Of a stretch of 64,000 nt of DNA, positions 52,041-60,534 are shown in pieces. Source of the stretch: Xanthomonas sp. AM6 (GTDB taxonomy: Bacteria > Pseudomonadota > Gammaproteobacteria > Xanthomonadales > Xanthomonadaceae); assembly GCF_025665335.1 (NCBI RefSeq), contig NZ_CP106869.1:1204501-1268500 (forward strand), given 5' to 3'. Each line of letters opens with the position of its first letter. Position 1 is the stretch's first letter. A program made the translations under genes and the position numbers. The notes beneath the pieces were generated by a model. That model ran no database searches, had not been told where the DNA came from, and saw only the letters and a program-made list of their open reading frames with translations.

Positions 52041-53255
52041 ATGCCTCCAGCAGCTTCGTCCAACGCTTCCCCGTTCGCCTCCGAAGCGCCGCCCGTCCCG
52101 GTCGATTTCGCCGCGGCGCCGCAGGCCTTCGTCCTGCCCGATGGGGTGCGCTATCTGGACACCGCCAGCAAGGGGCCGCGGCTGGCCAGCGCGCTCGCCG
52201 CCGGGCAGGCGGCGCTGGCCGCGTCGGTCGCGCCGTGGACGCTGTCCTTCGACGCCTGGCGGGAGCAGATCGAGCAGCTGCGCGGCCTGGCCGCGGCGAC
52301 CCTGTTCGAGGGCGATGGCGACGGCCTGGCGATGGTGCCGTCGGCCGCCTACGGCCTGGCCACCGCGGCGCGGCAATTGCCGCTGGCGGCCGGCGAGGCG
52401 GTGCTGCTGCTGGACGGCCAGTTTCCATCGAACCTGCTGCTGTGGCAGCAGCGCTGCGCCGAGACCGGCGCGCAGCTGGCGGTGGTGCAGCGCGGACCGC
52501 AGCAGGACTGGACCGAGGCGGTGCTGGCGGCGCTGGACGCGCAGCCGCGGGTGCGGATCGCGACGCTGCCGCATGCCTACTGGCGCGACGGCACGTTGCT
52601 GGACCTGGACCGCATCGCCGCGCGCGTGCATGCGGCCGGCGCGGCGCTGGTGCTGGACCTGAGCCAGAGCCTGGGCGTGCTGCCGGCGCGACTGGCGGCG
52701 TGGCGGCCGGACTTCGTGGTCGCGGTCGGGCACAAATGGCTGCTCGGGCCGATGGGGCTGGCCTGGCTGTGGGCCGCGCCGCACTGGCGCGCGCATGGCG
52801 TGCCGATCGAGCATCACTGGCAGACCCGCGATCCGGGCGCCGACTGGCATTTCCCGGCCGAGGCGGCGCCGCCGTTCCGCGCCGGCGCGCGCCGCTTCGA
52901 TGCCGGCGGCGTCGCCGACCCGCTGCGGCTGGCGATGGCCACCGCGGCGCTGCGGCAGCTGCAGCAGTGGGAACCGGCGCGGATCGCGGCGCGGCTGGGC
53001 GAACTCGGCACGGCGTTCGAGGATGAGCTGCAGGCGCAGGGCGCGGGCGACTGGATCGCGCCCGGGCACGCGCCGCATCTGTACGCGCTGCGCCCGCCGC
53101 TGCCGGCGATGCAGGCCTTGCTGCCGTGGCTGCAGCGCACACAGGTGATCTGCACGCACCGCCACGGCGCATTGCGCATCGCGCCGTACCTGCAGCTGAG
53201 CCCGGAGGCGATGCGCGGGCTGGCGCGGGAGATGGTGGCCGTGGCGCGCGGGTGA
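52041..53255 (+). CDS. Class-V PLP-dependent enzyme, candidate EgtE-type C-S lyase
   Basis: 404-residue fold-type I PLP protein of the class-V aminotransferase/cysteine desulfurase family. Landmarks: VRYLDTASKGPRLASAL near the N-terminus, LVLDLSQSLGVLP with the PLP-pyridine Asp (about residue 207), and FVVAVGHKWLLGPMGLAWLW with the Schiff-base Lys (about 232). No catalytic Cys loop of a desulfurase is obvious. EgtE, the lyase that splits hercynylcysteine sulfoxide in the ergothioneine pathway, belongs to this family, and this gene is divergent from egtB-egtD. The EgtE role is therefore plausible but inferred from position. Confidence 0.85.
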   Translation: MPPAASSNASPFASEAPPVPVDFAAAPQAFVLPDGVRYLDTASKGPRLASALAAGQAALAASVAPWTLSFDAWREQIEQLRGLAAATLFEGDGDGLAMVPSAAYGLATAARQLPLAAGEAVLLLDGQFPSNLLLWQQRCAETGAQLAVVQRGPQQDWTEAVLAALDAQPRVRIATLPHAYWRDGTLLDLDRIAARVHAAGAALVLDLSQSLGVLPARLAAWRPDFVVAVGHKWLLGPMGLAWLWAAPHWRAHGVPIEHHWQTRDPGADWHFPAEAAPPFRAGARRFDAGGVADPLRLAMATAALRQLQQWEPARIAARLGELGTAFEDELQAQGAGDWIAPGHAPHLYALRPPLPAMQALLPWLQRTQVICTHRHGALRIAPYLQLSPEAMRGLAREMVAVARG

Positions 53256-53333
53256 GCGTGGGTTCGAGATGCTTCCGGGTGCAGGCTTCGGCCCAGTTGG
53301 TGGCTGGTGCCTGGAAGGTTTATCGCTTCGCTC

Positions 53334-53857
53334 GTCGCGGCTGAAGCCGCTCCTACAGGGGCTTGCGAAGAGTTTGCTGGGCGCACTGTAGGAGCGGCTT
53401 CAGCCGCGACCGTCGCCGGCGCCGGGAGATTTGCCGCTGCGTTCGTCGCGACTGAAGTCGCTCCCACAGGGCAGTTTCGGCGCGCTTGCTGGATGCATTC
53501 TGGGAGGGCTTCAGCCCTGACCGTGGCCGGAGCCGGAAGGTTTGCTGCTTTTCATTTGTCGCGACTGAAGCTGCTCCTACAGAGGATTGGAGCGAGTTTG
53601 CTGGGTGCGCTGTAGGAGCGGCTTCAGCCGCGACCGTCGCCGGCGCCGGGAGATTTGCCGCTGCGTTCGTCGCGACTGAAGTCGCTCCCCCAGGGAGGCT
53701 TGCGGCGAACTTGCTGGGACTTGTAGGAGGGGTTTTCAGTTCCCGGCTGTGACTGGGCCGGAAGGTCTGCTGCTCCATTCGTCGCGGCTGAAGCCGCTCC
53801 TACAGGAGGCTTGCGGTGTGCCTGCTGGTGCACTGTGGGAGGGACTTCAGTCCCGAC
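53334..53857. repeat. Dense array of about ten alternating REP-like units
   Basis: 24-nt palindromic units at 53334 (minus form), 53387 (plus), 53445 (minus), 53500 (plus, short), 53558 (minus), 53611 (plus), 53669 (minus), about 53722 (plus, degenerate), 53781 (minus) and 53834 (plus). Orientation alternates strictly, with 50-58 nt between starts. The segment 53386-53469 is repeated at 53610-53693 with a single visible mismatch, a 224-nt period. This fills the 707-nt gap 53256-53962; no gene is supported there. Confidence 0.92.
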
Positions 53858-53962
53858 GGGTTCCGAAGCCGATCGCTGGCCAGCGCCACGAGCGTGACCG
53901 AGGGCTGGGCATGCGATGCGTTCCGCTGTTGCCCGGGTGAGCGGCGCCCGCGCGTCCGGGCT

Positions 53963-55462
53963 TCAGCGCCGTGCCGCCAGGCGCAGGCCGCGCGGAGTCA
54001 GCCAGCGTTCCAGGCCCTCGAACAGCGCTTGCACCAGCAGTGCGAGCAACGCCGCCGGCACCGCGCCTTCCAGGATCAGGCCGATGTCGTCCAGGCGGAT
54101 GCCGGTGAGGATCGGCTGGCCGTAGCCACCGGCGCCGATCAAGGCGCCCAGGGTCGCGGTGCCGACGTTGATCACCGCGGCGGTCTTGATTCCGGCCAGG
54201 ATGGTGCGCAAGGCCAGCGGCAGTTCGATCCGCCACAGCCGCGTGCCCGGCGGCAGGCCGATCGCCGCGGCGGTCTCGCGCAGTTCGCGGGCGATGCCGG
54301 TCAGGCCGGCATGGGTGTTGCGCACGATCGGCAGCAGGCTGTACAGGAACAGCGCGGCGATCGCCGGTTGGGCGCCGATGCCGAACAGCGGGATCATGAA
54401 CACGAACACCGCCAGCGACGGCAGCGTCTGCAGCACCCCGGTCAGCGACAGCACCACCTGGCCGAGCCGCGGCCGGTAGGCGGCGAGGATGCCCAGCGGC
54501 AGCGCCACCAGCAGCGCCAGGCCCAGCGACAGGCCGACCAGCGCCAGGTGTTCGCGGGTGCGCTGCAGCAGGCGCGCCAGCCGGCCGTCCTGGGCCGGGG
54601 CGGCGATGCCCAGCCATTGCGCGGCGATCGCGCTTTCGGCGCGCTTGTCCAGCTTCGCCTCGGCGTTGAGCCGTTGCATCGTCGCCGCGTCGATGCGCCC
54701 GCCCAGGCCTTCCAGCGCCTGCACGAACCGCGGCGCGCGCTGCGCCAGGTCGCTGCGATACAGGAACACCGCGGCGTAGCGCGGGAAGTAGCGGCGGTCG
54801 TCCTGCAGCACCAGCAGGTCGTGCGCGGGGATCTCGGCGTCGGTGCTGTACAGGTCGGTGAGGTCGATCGCGCCGCTGTCCAGCGCGCGATAGGCCAGGT
54901 CGTGGTCCAGCCCGGTCGGCGTCTGCGGCAGCCGGTAGGCGTCGCGCACCCCGGGCCAGCCGTCGGCGCGCGAGACGAACTCGTTGCTGAGCCCGAGCTT
55001 CAGCGCCGGATGCGCGGCCAGGTCGGAGATGCGCGCGATGCCCAGCGCTTGCGCGCGCTGCCGGCGCATGCCGAACGCATAGGTGTTGTCGAAGCCCAGC
55101 GGCGCGCTCATCGCCAGGCCGCGCCGGGCCAGAGCGCGGCGCAGCGCGGCATCGTCGGCGTCGGGCAGTTGCAGCAGCTCCGCGGCCAGGGTGCCGGTGT
55201 ACTCGGCATAGGCGTCGATCGAGCCCTGCTCCAGCGCGCGCCACAGGATGCGGGTGCCGCCGAGCTGGCGCCGGTGTTCGACCTCCACGCCGGCCTGGCG
55301 TCCGGCGCCGGCGGCGATCTCGCCGAGCACCACCGCCTCGGTGAAGTTCTTCGAGCCGACCACCACTTTCGCCGGCGCCGCCGCTGCGCTGCCGGCGCAC
55401 AGGGCCAGCAACGCCGCGAGCGCGACCAGCGGCGCCGCGCGGCGCCGCACCGAGGCCGTCAC
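53963..55462 (-). CDS. Osmolyte ABC importer: substrate-binding protein fused to permease
   Basis: 499-residue fusion. A signal peptide (to about residue 29, SAAA) precedes an OpuAC/YehZ-type glycine betaine/choline binding domain (VVVGSKNFTEAVVLGEIAAG; YTGTLAAELL; GLDHDLAYRALDSGAIDLTDLYSTDAEI), about 30-290. A BPD-type permease domain follows (about 305-495) with REHLALVGLSLGLALLVALPLGILAA and the ABC-contact EAA loop AAAIGLPPGTRLWRIELPLALRTILAGI. This order (binding domain first) differs from the more common permease-first OpuF type. GTG 55462 overlaps the ATPase stop (GTGA) and has GGAGG eight nt upstream. Osmoprotectant uptake inferred from family. Confidence 0.88.
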   Translation of the reverse strand: MTASVRRRAAPLVALAALLALCAGSAAAAPAKVVVGSKNFTEAVVLGEIAAGAGRQAGVEVEHRRQLGGTRILWRALEQGSIDAYAEYTGTLAAELLQLPDADDAALRRALARRGLAMSAPLGFDNTYAFGMRRQRAQALGIARISDLAAHPALKLGLSNEFVSRADGWPGVRDAYRLPQTPTGLDHDLAYRALDSGAIDLTDLYSTDAEIPAHDLLVLQDDRRYFPRYAAVFLYRSDLAQRAPRFVQALEGLGGRIDAATMQRLNAEAKLDKRAESAIAAQWLGIAAPAQDGRLARLLQRTREHLALVGLSLGLALLVALPLGILAAYRPRLGQVVLSLTGVLQTLPSLAVFVFMIPLFGIGAQPAIAALFLYSLLPIVRNTHAGLTGIARELRETAAAIGLPPGTRLWRIELPLALRTILAGIKTAAVINVGTATLGALIGAGGYGQPILTGIRLDDIGLILEGAVPAALLALLVQALFEGLERWLTPRGLRLAARR

Positions 55463-56196
55463 CGCGCATCCTCCAGCGTGCGCTGCGCGTGCAGGAACTG
55501 GCCGACGAACGGCTCGGCCGGCGCGTCCAGCAGTGCGCGCGCGCTGCCCTGCTGCACGATGCGCCCGCCGCGCATCAGCACCAGCGTGTCGCCCAGGTAG
55601 GCGGCCTCGGCGACGTCGTGGGTCACCAGCACCACGGTCTTGCCGAGCAGCGCGAACAGCTCGCGCATCTGCGTCTGCAGCTCGTGGCGCACGATCGGGT
55701 CGAGCGCGCCCAGCGGTTCGTCCAGCAGCAGCACCGGCGGATCCAGCAGCAGCGCGCGGATCAGGCCGACGCGCTGGCGCTGGCCGCCGGACAGCTCGGC
55801 CGGATAGCGCGCCAGCAGCGTGTCGGGCAGGCGGCACAGCGCGGCCAGTTCGTGCAGCCGCGCATCGATCCGCGGCCGCGCCCAGCCCAGCGTCCGCGCC
55901 AGCAGCGCGGCGTTGTCGCGCGCGCTCAGGTGCGGGAACAGTCCGCCCTCCTGGATCACGTAGCCGATGCGGCGGCGCTGCGCCAGCAGCGTGGCGCGGC
56001 GCAGCGGCTCGCCCTGGAAGCGGACCTCGCCGGCGTCCGGCCATTCCAGCCCGAGCAGCATGCGCAGCACGCTGGACTTGCCGGCGCCGCTGGGGCCGAT
56101 CAGCGCGGTGGTGCGGCCGGGGGCGATGGCCAGATCGACCCGGTCCAGCGCGAGCGTGTCGCCGTAGCGGCGGGTGACCTGGTGCAGTTCGAACAT
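55459..56196 (-). CDS. ABC transporter ATP-binding protein (osmolyte importer)
   Basis: 245-residue ATPase energising the fused permease encoded next (4-nt overlap). Walker A GPSGAGKSS (about residue 34), Q-loop IQEGGLFPHLSARDN, signature LSGGQRQRVGL, Walker B PPVLLLDEPLGALD, H-loop VTHDVAEA. No C-terminal CBS domains, unlike OpuCA/OpuAA, so direct ionic-strength sensing is unlikely. ATG 56196 (MFELHQVTRRYG) fits family; ATG 56208 is possible. Confidence 0.92.
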   Translation of the reverse strand: MFELHQVTRRYGDTLALDRVDLAIAPGRTTALIGPSGAGKSSVLRMLLGLEWPDAGEVRFQGEPLRRATLLAQRRRIGYVIQEGGLFPHLSARDNAALLARTLGWARPRIDARLHELAALCRLPDTLLARYPAELSGGQRQRVGLIRALLLDPPVLLLDEPLGALDPIVRHELQTQMRELFALLGKTVVLVTHDVAEAAYLGDTLVLMRGGRIVQQGSARALLDAPAEPFVGQFLHAQRTLEDAR

Positions 56197-56515
56197 GCGT
56201 CCAAGCATAGCCGGGCCGCGCGGTCGGGGGGCGCGAAGGCGCGGCGCGGCCGGCGGATTCCGTCGGCCGGGTCGAGCGACAGGTGCGGCATCGACGTCGG
56301 CCCCGCCAGGCCGTACGTCAGCCGACGTGGTCTTCCACGCCCTGCAGGTCGATCTGGTCGAGCGGTTCGTAGAGATCGATCGCGGCGACCACGTTCGCAG
56401 CGTCGGCACGCTCTGCGCGACGCTGTCGCAGCAGCCACCGGCGCCGGGCGGCGCACGGCCCGCCAACGAAAAAGGGGCCTTGCGGCCCCTGTCTGGTTGC
56501 GTCCGGCGGTCTGGC
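56197..56515. other. Gap between bamD and the ABC importer genes
   Basis: 319 nt holding the bamD terminator (56468-56490) and presumably the importer promoter. A minus-strand frame at 56318-56467 ending in a codon-biased peptide (VVAAIDLYEPLDQIDLQGV) lacks ATG; its only start would be GTG 56392. I do not call it a gene. Confidence 0.45.
56468..56490 (-). terminator. Terminator of bamD
   Basis: GGGGCC/GGCCCC stem (56474-56479 with 56484-56489), TTGC loop, and AAAAA on the left giving a U-tract on the minus strand, 26 nt after the bamD stop. Confidence 0.88.
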
Positions 56516-57394
56516 TCAGCGGGCCATCTGCGAGTTGGACTGCCCGGTGGAAGCGGACTTCTCGCCGGCGAACGGGTTGAGCTTGCGGATCATCCACGGG
56601 TACTTCGGCCAGTGGCCGGTCAGCCACGGGTGCTTGGGCTCGTTGAGTTCCAGCACCCGGCGCGCGTCGTCGGCCAGCGGCTTGTTGCCCAGATGGGTGT
56701 AGGCCTCGGCCAGCACCGCCACCGCGTCGTACTGGTAGGCGCTCTGCGGATAGGTCTCCAGCAGGTAGGTGGCGCGGCCGGCGGCCGAGACCCAGGCGTC
56801 GCGGCGCAGGTAGTACAGCGCGTTGTCCAGTTCCTGCTGGGCGAACACGTTGCGCAGCGCGATCATGCGCTGGCGCGCGTCGGCGGCGTAGCGGCTGTTC
56901 GGGTAGCGCTCGGCGACGATGTTGAAGTCGGCGTAGGCCTGCTGCGGCGTGGACAGGTCGCGGCGGCTCGGGTCCAGCGACCACACCCGGCGCAGGAACA
57001 CCGTGTCGCGGTTGCCGTTGGACAGCCCGCGCAGGTAGTACATGTAGGCGATGTTGCGGTGGGTCGGGTAGGTGCGGATGAAGCGGTCGATGCTGGACAC
57101 CGCGTCGTCGTGCTTGCCCGCCTTGTACTGGGCGTAGGCGGTCTCGATCATCGCCTGCTCGGTGTACTGGCCGTAGGGGTACTGCGCGATCAGGCGCTTG
57201 AAGCTGTTCTCGGCGCCGGCCCAGTTGCCGCTCTCCATCTGCGAGTGCGCCTTCTGGTAGAGCTGCTCCACCGGCATCCCTTCCTCGGGATTCTTGTTCT
57301 TCTGGCGGTGGCAACCCGTCGCCACGACGACCATGACCAGCATCAGGGCGATGAAACGGACGTGCGCGGAGAGCGGGACGGAGCGTCGGATCAT
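56516..57394 (-). CDS. bamD: Outer-membrane assembly lipoprotein BamD
   Basis: 292-residue lipoprotein of the BAM complex that inserts beta-barrel proteins. A lipobox VVATGC places the lipidated Cys at residue 28. Five TPR pairs follow (PVEQLYQKAHSQMESGNWAGAENSFKRLIAQYPYGQYTEQAM; YMYYLRGLSNGNRDT; PQQAYADFNIVAERYPNSRYAADA). The C-terminal 50 residues are a Pro/Trp-rich extension (HPWLTGHWPKYPWMIRKLNPFAGEKS) longer than in E. coli. Divergent from rluD, a common arrangement. Confidence 0.96.
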   Translation of the reverse strand: MIRRSVPLSAHVRFIALMLVMVVVATGCHRQKNKNPEEGMPVEQLYQKAHSQMESGNWAGAENSFKRLIAQYPYGQYTEQAMIETAYAQYKAGKHDDAVSSIDRFIRTYPTHRNIAYMYYLRGLSNGNRDTVFLRRVWSLDPSRRDLSTPQQAYADFNIVAERYPNSRYAADARQRMIALRNVFAQQELDNALYYLRRDAWVSAAGRATYLLETYPQSAYQYDAVAVLAEAYTHLGNKPLADDARRVLELNEPKHPWLTGHWPKYPWMIRKLNPFAGEKSASTGQSNSQMAR

Positions 57395-57508
57395 GGGTTC
57401 GGGCAGGACACGTCAGGAATACGAAGGGGCGATGATAGCCTAGTGGCCTGTCCGGCGACTGACTACGGCCGCCGCGACCCTCCCTTTCCGACGTAGCCGT
57501 GCCCTTTC

Positions 57509-58516
57509 ATGCCCAATACCCTCCCGGACGCCCCCGAGGACGCCGCCCCCGACGGCCCGCGCCAGGCGCGCGTGCCCGACCATGCCGCCGGCCGCCGCTT
57601 CGACGCGGTGCTGGCCGAGCTGTTTCCCGAATTCTCGCGTTCGCGCCTGGCCGAGTGGATCAAGTCCGGCGACGCGCTGCTGGACGGCGCCCCGGCACGG
57701 CCGCGCGACGCCCTGCGCGGCGGCGAGATCGCCAGCCTGCACGCGGTGCTGGAGACCCAGACCCACGCGCTGCCGGAGGACATCCCGCTGGAAGTGCTGT
57801 ACGAGGACGACCAGGTCATCGTGCTGAACAAGCCGGCCGGGCTGGTCGTGCACCCGGGCGCCGGCAATGCCAGCGGCACCCTGGTCAACGCCCTGCTGTA
57901 CCGCGATCCGTCGCTGGCGGCGCTGCCGCGCGCCGGCATCGTGCACCGCCTGGACAAGGACACCAGCGGCGCGATGGTGGTGGCGCGCACGCTGCCGGCG
58001 CACACCTCGCTGGTGGCGCAGCTGTCGGCGCGCGACGTGCACCGCCAGTACCTGGCGGTGGTGGCCGGGCCGCTGGTCTCCGGCGGCACCGCCAATGCGC
58101 CGATCGACCGCCATCCGCGCGACCGCCTGCGCATGGCGGTGCGCGAGGACGGCCGCGACGCGGTCACCCACTACCGGCTGCGCGAGCGCTTCCGCGCCCA
58201 TACCGCGCTGGAATGCCGCCTGGAGACCGGGCGCACCCACCAGATCCGCGTGCACATGGCGCACCTGAAGCACCCGATCATCGGCGATCCGCTGTACGGC
58301 GGCCCGCTGAAGCTGCCCAAGGGCGCCACCGAGGACCTGATCGCCGAATTGCGTGGCTTCAAGCGCCAGGCGCTGCATGCCGAGACGCTGGAGTTCAAGC
58401 ATCCGGTGCATGGCGAACCGGTGCGCGCCACCGCCGCGGTGCCGGCCGACCTGCAGCGCCTGCTGGCGGCGCTGCGCGAGGATTCGCGGCTGGCCGCCGA
58501 ACAGGCGCGGCGCTGA
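57509..58516 (+). CDS. rluD: 23S rRNA pseudouridine synthase RluD
   Basis: 335-residue enzyme that makes pseudouridines 1911, 1915 and 1917 in 23S rRNA helix 69. N-terminal S4 RNA-binding domain ([32 protein letters not shown], about residues 28-60), catalytic [18 protein letters not shown] with the nucleophilic Asp (about residue 150), and [26 protein letters not shown] in the core. Upstream gene on the other strand is bamD; pgeF follows 189 nt later. Confidence 0.95.
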   Translation: MPNTLPDAPEDAAPDGPRQARVPDHAAGRRFDAVLAELFPEFSRSRLAEWIKSGDALLDGAPARPRDALRGGEIASLHAVLETQTHALPEDIPLEVLYEDDQVIVLNKPAGLVVHPGAGNASGTLVNALLYRDPSLAALPRAGIVHRLDKDTSGAMVVARTLPAHTSLVAQLSARDVHRQYLAVVAGPLVSGGTANAPIDRHPRDRLRMAVREDGRDAVTHYRLRERFRAHTALECRLETGRTHQIRVHMAHLKHPIIGDPLYGGPLKLPKGATEDLIAELRGFKRQALHAETLEFKHPVHGEPVRATAAVPADLQRLLAALREDSRLAAEQARR

Positions 58517-58705
58517 GCATGGCCGTGGCGGGCACGGTGAAGCCGGGCAGGGGCAGTGGCGGAGTCGCGCAGGCGGCGCGCCTGCGGGCTGCACGGTGCC
58601 CAGTGGTGCAGGACGCGGCCGGGACCGCCGGCCGGCTGCGGGCGACCACCGGCCGCATTGCGAAGCGCCGCATCGGGACCGCCGCCGTGCCGCGGGCAGC
58701 TCTCC

Positions 58706-59488
58706 ATGGCTGACGCCGCCGGCTTCTTCCTCGCCGCGGACTGGCCGGCGCCGCCACGGGTGCGCGCGCTGACCACGCTGCGCCACGGTGCCGGCGCCTC
58801 GTTGCCGCCGTTCGACCGTTTCAACCTGGGCAACCGCAGCGCCGCCGACGGCGACGATCCGGCCACGGTGCAGCGCAACCGCGACGAACTGGCCGCCCGC
58901 CTGGCACTGCCGTCGCCGCCGCACTGGTTGCGGCAGGTGCACGGGGTGCAGGTGCTGCGCCTGGAGCGGCCGCCCGCCGCCATCGGCATCGACGCCGAGC
59001 CGACCGCCGACGCCGCGGTCACCGCCGTGCCCGGCGTGGTGCTGGCGATCCTGACCGCGGACTGCCTGCCGGTGGTGTTCGCCGCGCGCGACGGCAGCGA
59101 GGTCGGCGCCGCGCATGCCGGCTGGCAGGGCCTGGCCGGCGGCATGCTGGAGGCCACCGTCGCCGCGCTGCGCACGCCGCCGGCGCAGCTGCAGGCCTGG
59201 CTGGGGCCGGCGGCCGGCCCGCAGGCGTACGAGATCGGCGCGAACGTGCGCGATGCGTTCCTGGACCACGACCCGGCCGCCGCCAGCGCCTTCGCCGCCA
59301 CCCGCCCCGGCCACTGGCGGGTGGATCTGTATGCGCTGGCGCGGCAACGCCTGGCCGCCGCCGGGCTGGACCCGGCGCATGTGCACGGCGGCGGACTGTG
59401 CACGATCTCCGATCCGCACCGCTTCCATTCCTATCGCCGCGACCGCCGCAGCGGGCGCATGGCGACGCTGGCATGGATCGCGGACTGA
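58706..59488 (+). CDS. pgeF: Purine nucleoside phosphorylase / peptidoglycan editing factor (YfiH/PgeF)
   Basis: 260-residue member of the multicopper-polyphenol-oxidase-like YfiH family, shown in relatives to phosphorolyse purine nucleosides and to remove wrong L-Ser from muramyl precursors. Zinc ligands are in WLRQVHGVQV, ILTADCLPVV and GAAHAGWQGLAGG (about residues 74, 115, 132); the C-terminal GGGLCTISDPHRFHSYRRD is typical. ATG 58706 has a weak ribosome site, but the frame further upstream has no family match. It overlaps the next gene by 16 nt. Confidence 0.93.
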   Translation: MADAAGFFLAADWPAPPRVRALTTLRHGAGASLPPFDRFNLGNRSAADGDDPATVQRNRDELAARLALPSPPHWLRQVHGVQVLRLERPPAAIGIDAEPTADAAVTAVPGVVLAILTADCLPVVFAARDGSEVGAAHAGWQGLAGGMLEATVAALRTPPAQLQAWLGPAAGPQAYEIGANVRDAFLDHDPAAASAFAATRPGHWRVDLYALARQRLAAAGLDPAHVHGGGLCTISDPHRFHSYRRDRRSGRMATLAWIAD

Positions 59489-60015
59489 GCGTGCCGCTGT
59501 TCGCGCGGCTGCTCGGCGACGGCTTCGCGCAGTTGCCGCCGGCGCTGCGCACGCTGCATTCGGTGCCACGGCGGCAGCGCTACCATGGCCGTGCCGAGGT
59601 GCGCCGCGGCCGCCATCCGCTGCTGCCGCTGTGCGCGTGGCTGGCGCGGTTGCCGCCGGCCAGCGCCGCCACGCCGGTCGACGTGGTCTTCAGCGCCGAC
59701 GCGCAGGGCGAGCGCTGGCAGCGCCGCTTCGGCACGCATGCGATGCCGTCGCGGCTGTGGCTGCAGGACGGGCGGCTGCGCGAGCGCTTGGGCGCGGTCG
59801 AGTTCGAATTCGCGCTGCGCGTGGACGGCGCGGCCATCGTCTGGAGCGCCGCGCGCGCCTGGGCGTTCGGCGTGCTGCCGTTGCCGCGGCGCTGGCTGGC
59901 CGGCGTGCATTGCCGCGAAAGCGAGCGCGACGGCCGCTACGCGTTCCTGGTCGAGGTGGCGCTGCCGTGGATCGGCCCTTTCATCCGCTACGAGGGCTGG
60001 CTTGAGCCGGCCTGA
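59473..60015 (+). CDS. DUF4166-type protein
   Basis: 180-residue protein matching my memory of the DUF4166 family; function unknown. MDRGLSVPLFARLLGDGFAQLPPALRTLHS is the family opening, followed by YHGRAEVRRGRHPLLPLCAWLARLPPASAATPVDVVFSAD, WQRRFGTHAMPSRLW and CRESERDGRYAFLVEVALPWIGPFIRYEGWL, a beta-rich ligand-binding-like pattern. No signal or membrane anchor. Start lies within pgeF and its end overlaps the DCC-protein gene, so the three are translationally coupled. Confidence 0.8.
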   Translation: MDRGLSVPLFARLLGDGFAQLPPALRTLHSVPRRQRYHGRAEVRRGRHPLLPLCAWLARLPPASAATPVDVVFSADAQGERWQRRFGTHAMPSRLWLQDGRLRERLGAVEFEFALRVDGAAIVWSAARAWAFGVLPLPRRWLAGVHCRESERDGRYAFLVEVALPWIGPFIRYEGWLEPA

Positions 60016-60445
60016 GCGCCCGCGCCCGGCAGCGCCCGCGCTGGACGCGGACAGCGCGATCGTCGTGTTCGACGGAGTGTGCCTGCTGTGCAGCCGCTGG
60101 GTGCGCTTCCTGCTGCGCTTCGACCGCCGCGGCCGCTACCGCTACGCGTCGGTGCAATCGGCCAGCGGCCGCGCGCTGCTGCGCGACAACGGGCTGGACC
60201 CGGACGATCCGCTGTCGTTCCTGTTGCTGACGCCGCAGCGCGCGTGGACCGAGTCGGACGCGGCGATCGGCGTGATCGCCGGCCTTGGCGGCGCATGGCG
60301 CGGCGTTGCCGTGCTGCGCCTGCTGCCGCGGCGCTGGCGCGATGCCGGCTACCGGCTGCTGGCGCGCAACCGCTACCGCTGGTTCGGCACCTCCACGCAG
60401 TGCTTCCTGCCCGATCCCGAGCAGCGTTCGCGCTTTCTGGAGTGA
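60002..60445 (+). CDS. DCC-family thiol-disulfide oxidoreductase-like protein (DUF393)
   Basis: 147-residue protein of the DCC family, named for the Asp-Cys-Cys region: FDGVCLLCSRWVRFLLRFDRRGRYRYASVQS (about residues 22-52) with a CxxC-like VCLLC. It continues DDPLSFLLLTPQRAWTESDAAIGVIAGLGG and ends ARNRYRWFGTSTQCFLPD. Start is TTG 60002, overlapping the DUF4166 stop, with GAGGG five nt upstream. Redox role is by family analogy only. Confidence 0.85.
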   Translation: MSRPERPRPAAPALDADSAIVVFDGVCLLCSRWVRFLLRFDRRGRYRYASVQSASGRALLRDNGLDPDDPLSFLLLTPQRAWTESDAAIGVIAGLGGAWRGVAVLRLLPRRWRDAGYRLLARNRYRWFGTSTQCFLPDPEQRSRFLE

Positions 60446-60534
60446 GCGCGGCCGGCGGTGCGGCCGCGTGCGGGCGCCGGGCTCAGGCGCCGCGATGTCC
60501 TGCGACGCCGCGGACCACCGCGGCGGCGCTTCGC

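Noticed and set aside
53334-53857. Regularly spaced repeats resembling a CRISPR array
   Set aside because: Units are self-complementary and alternate in orientation, the spacers themselves repeat, and no cas gene is present.
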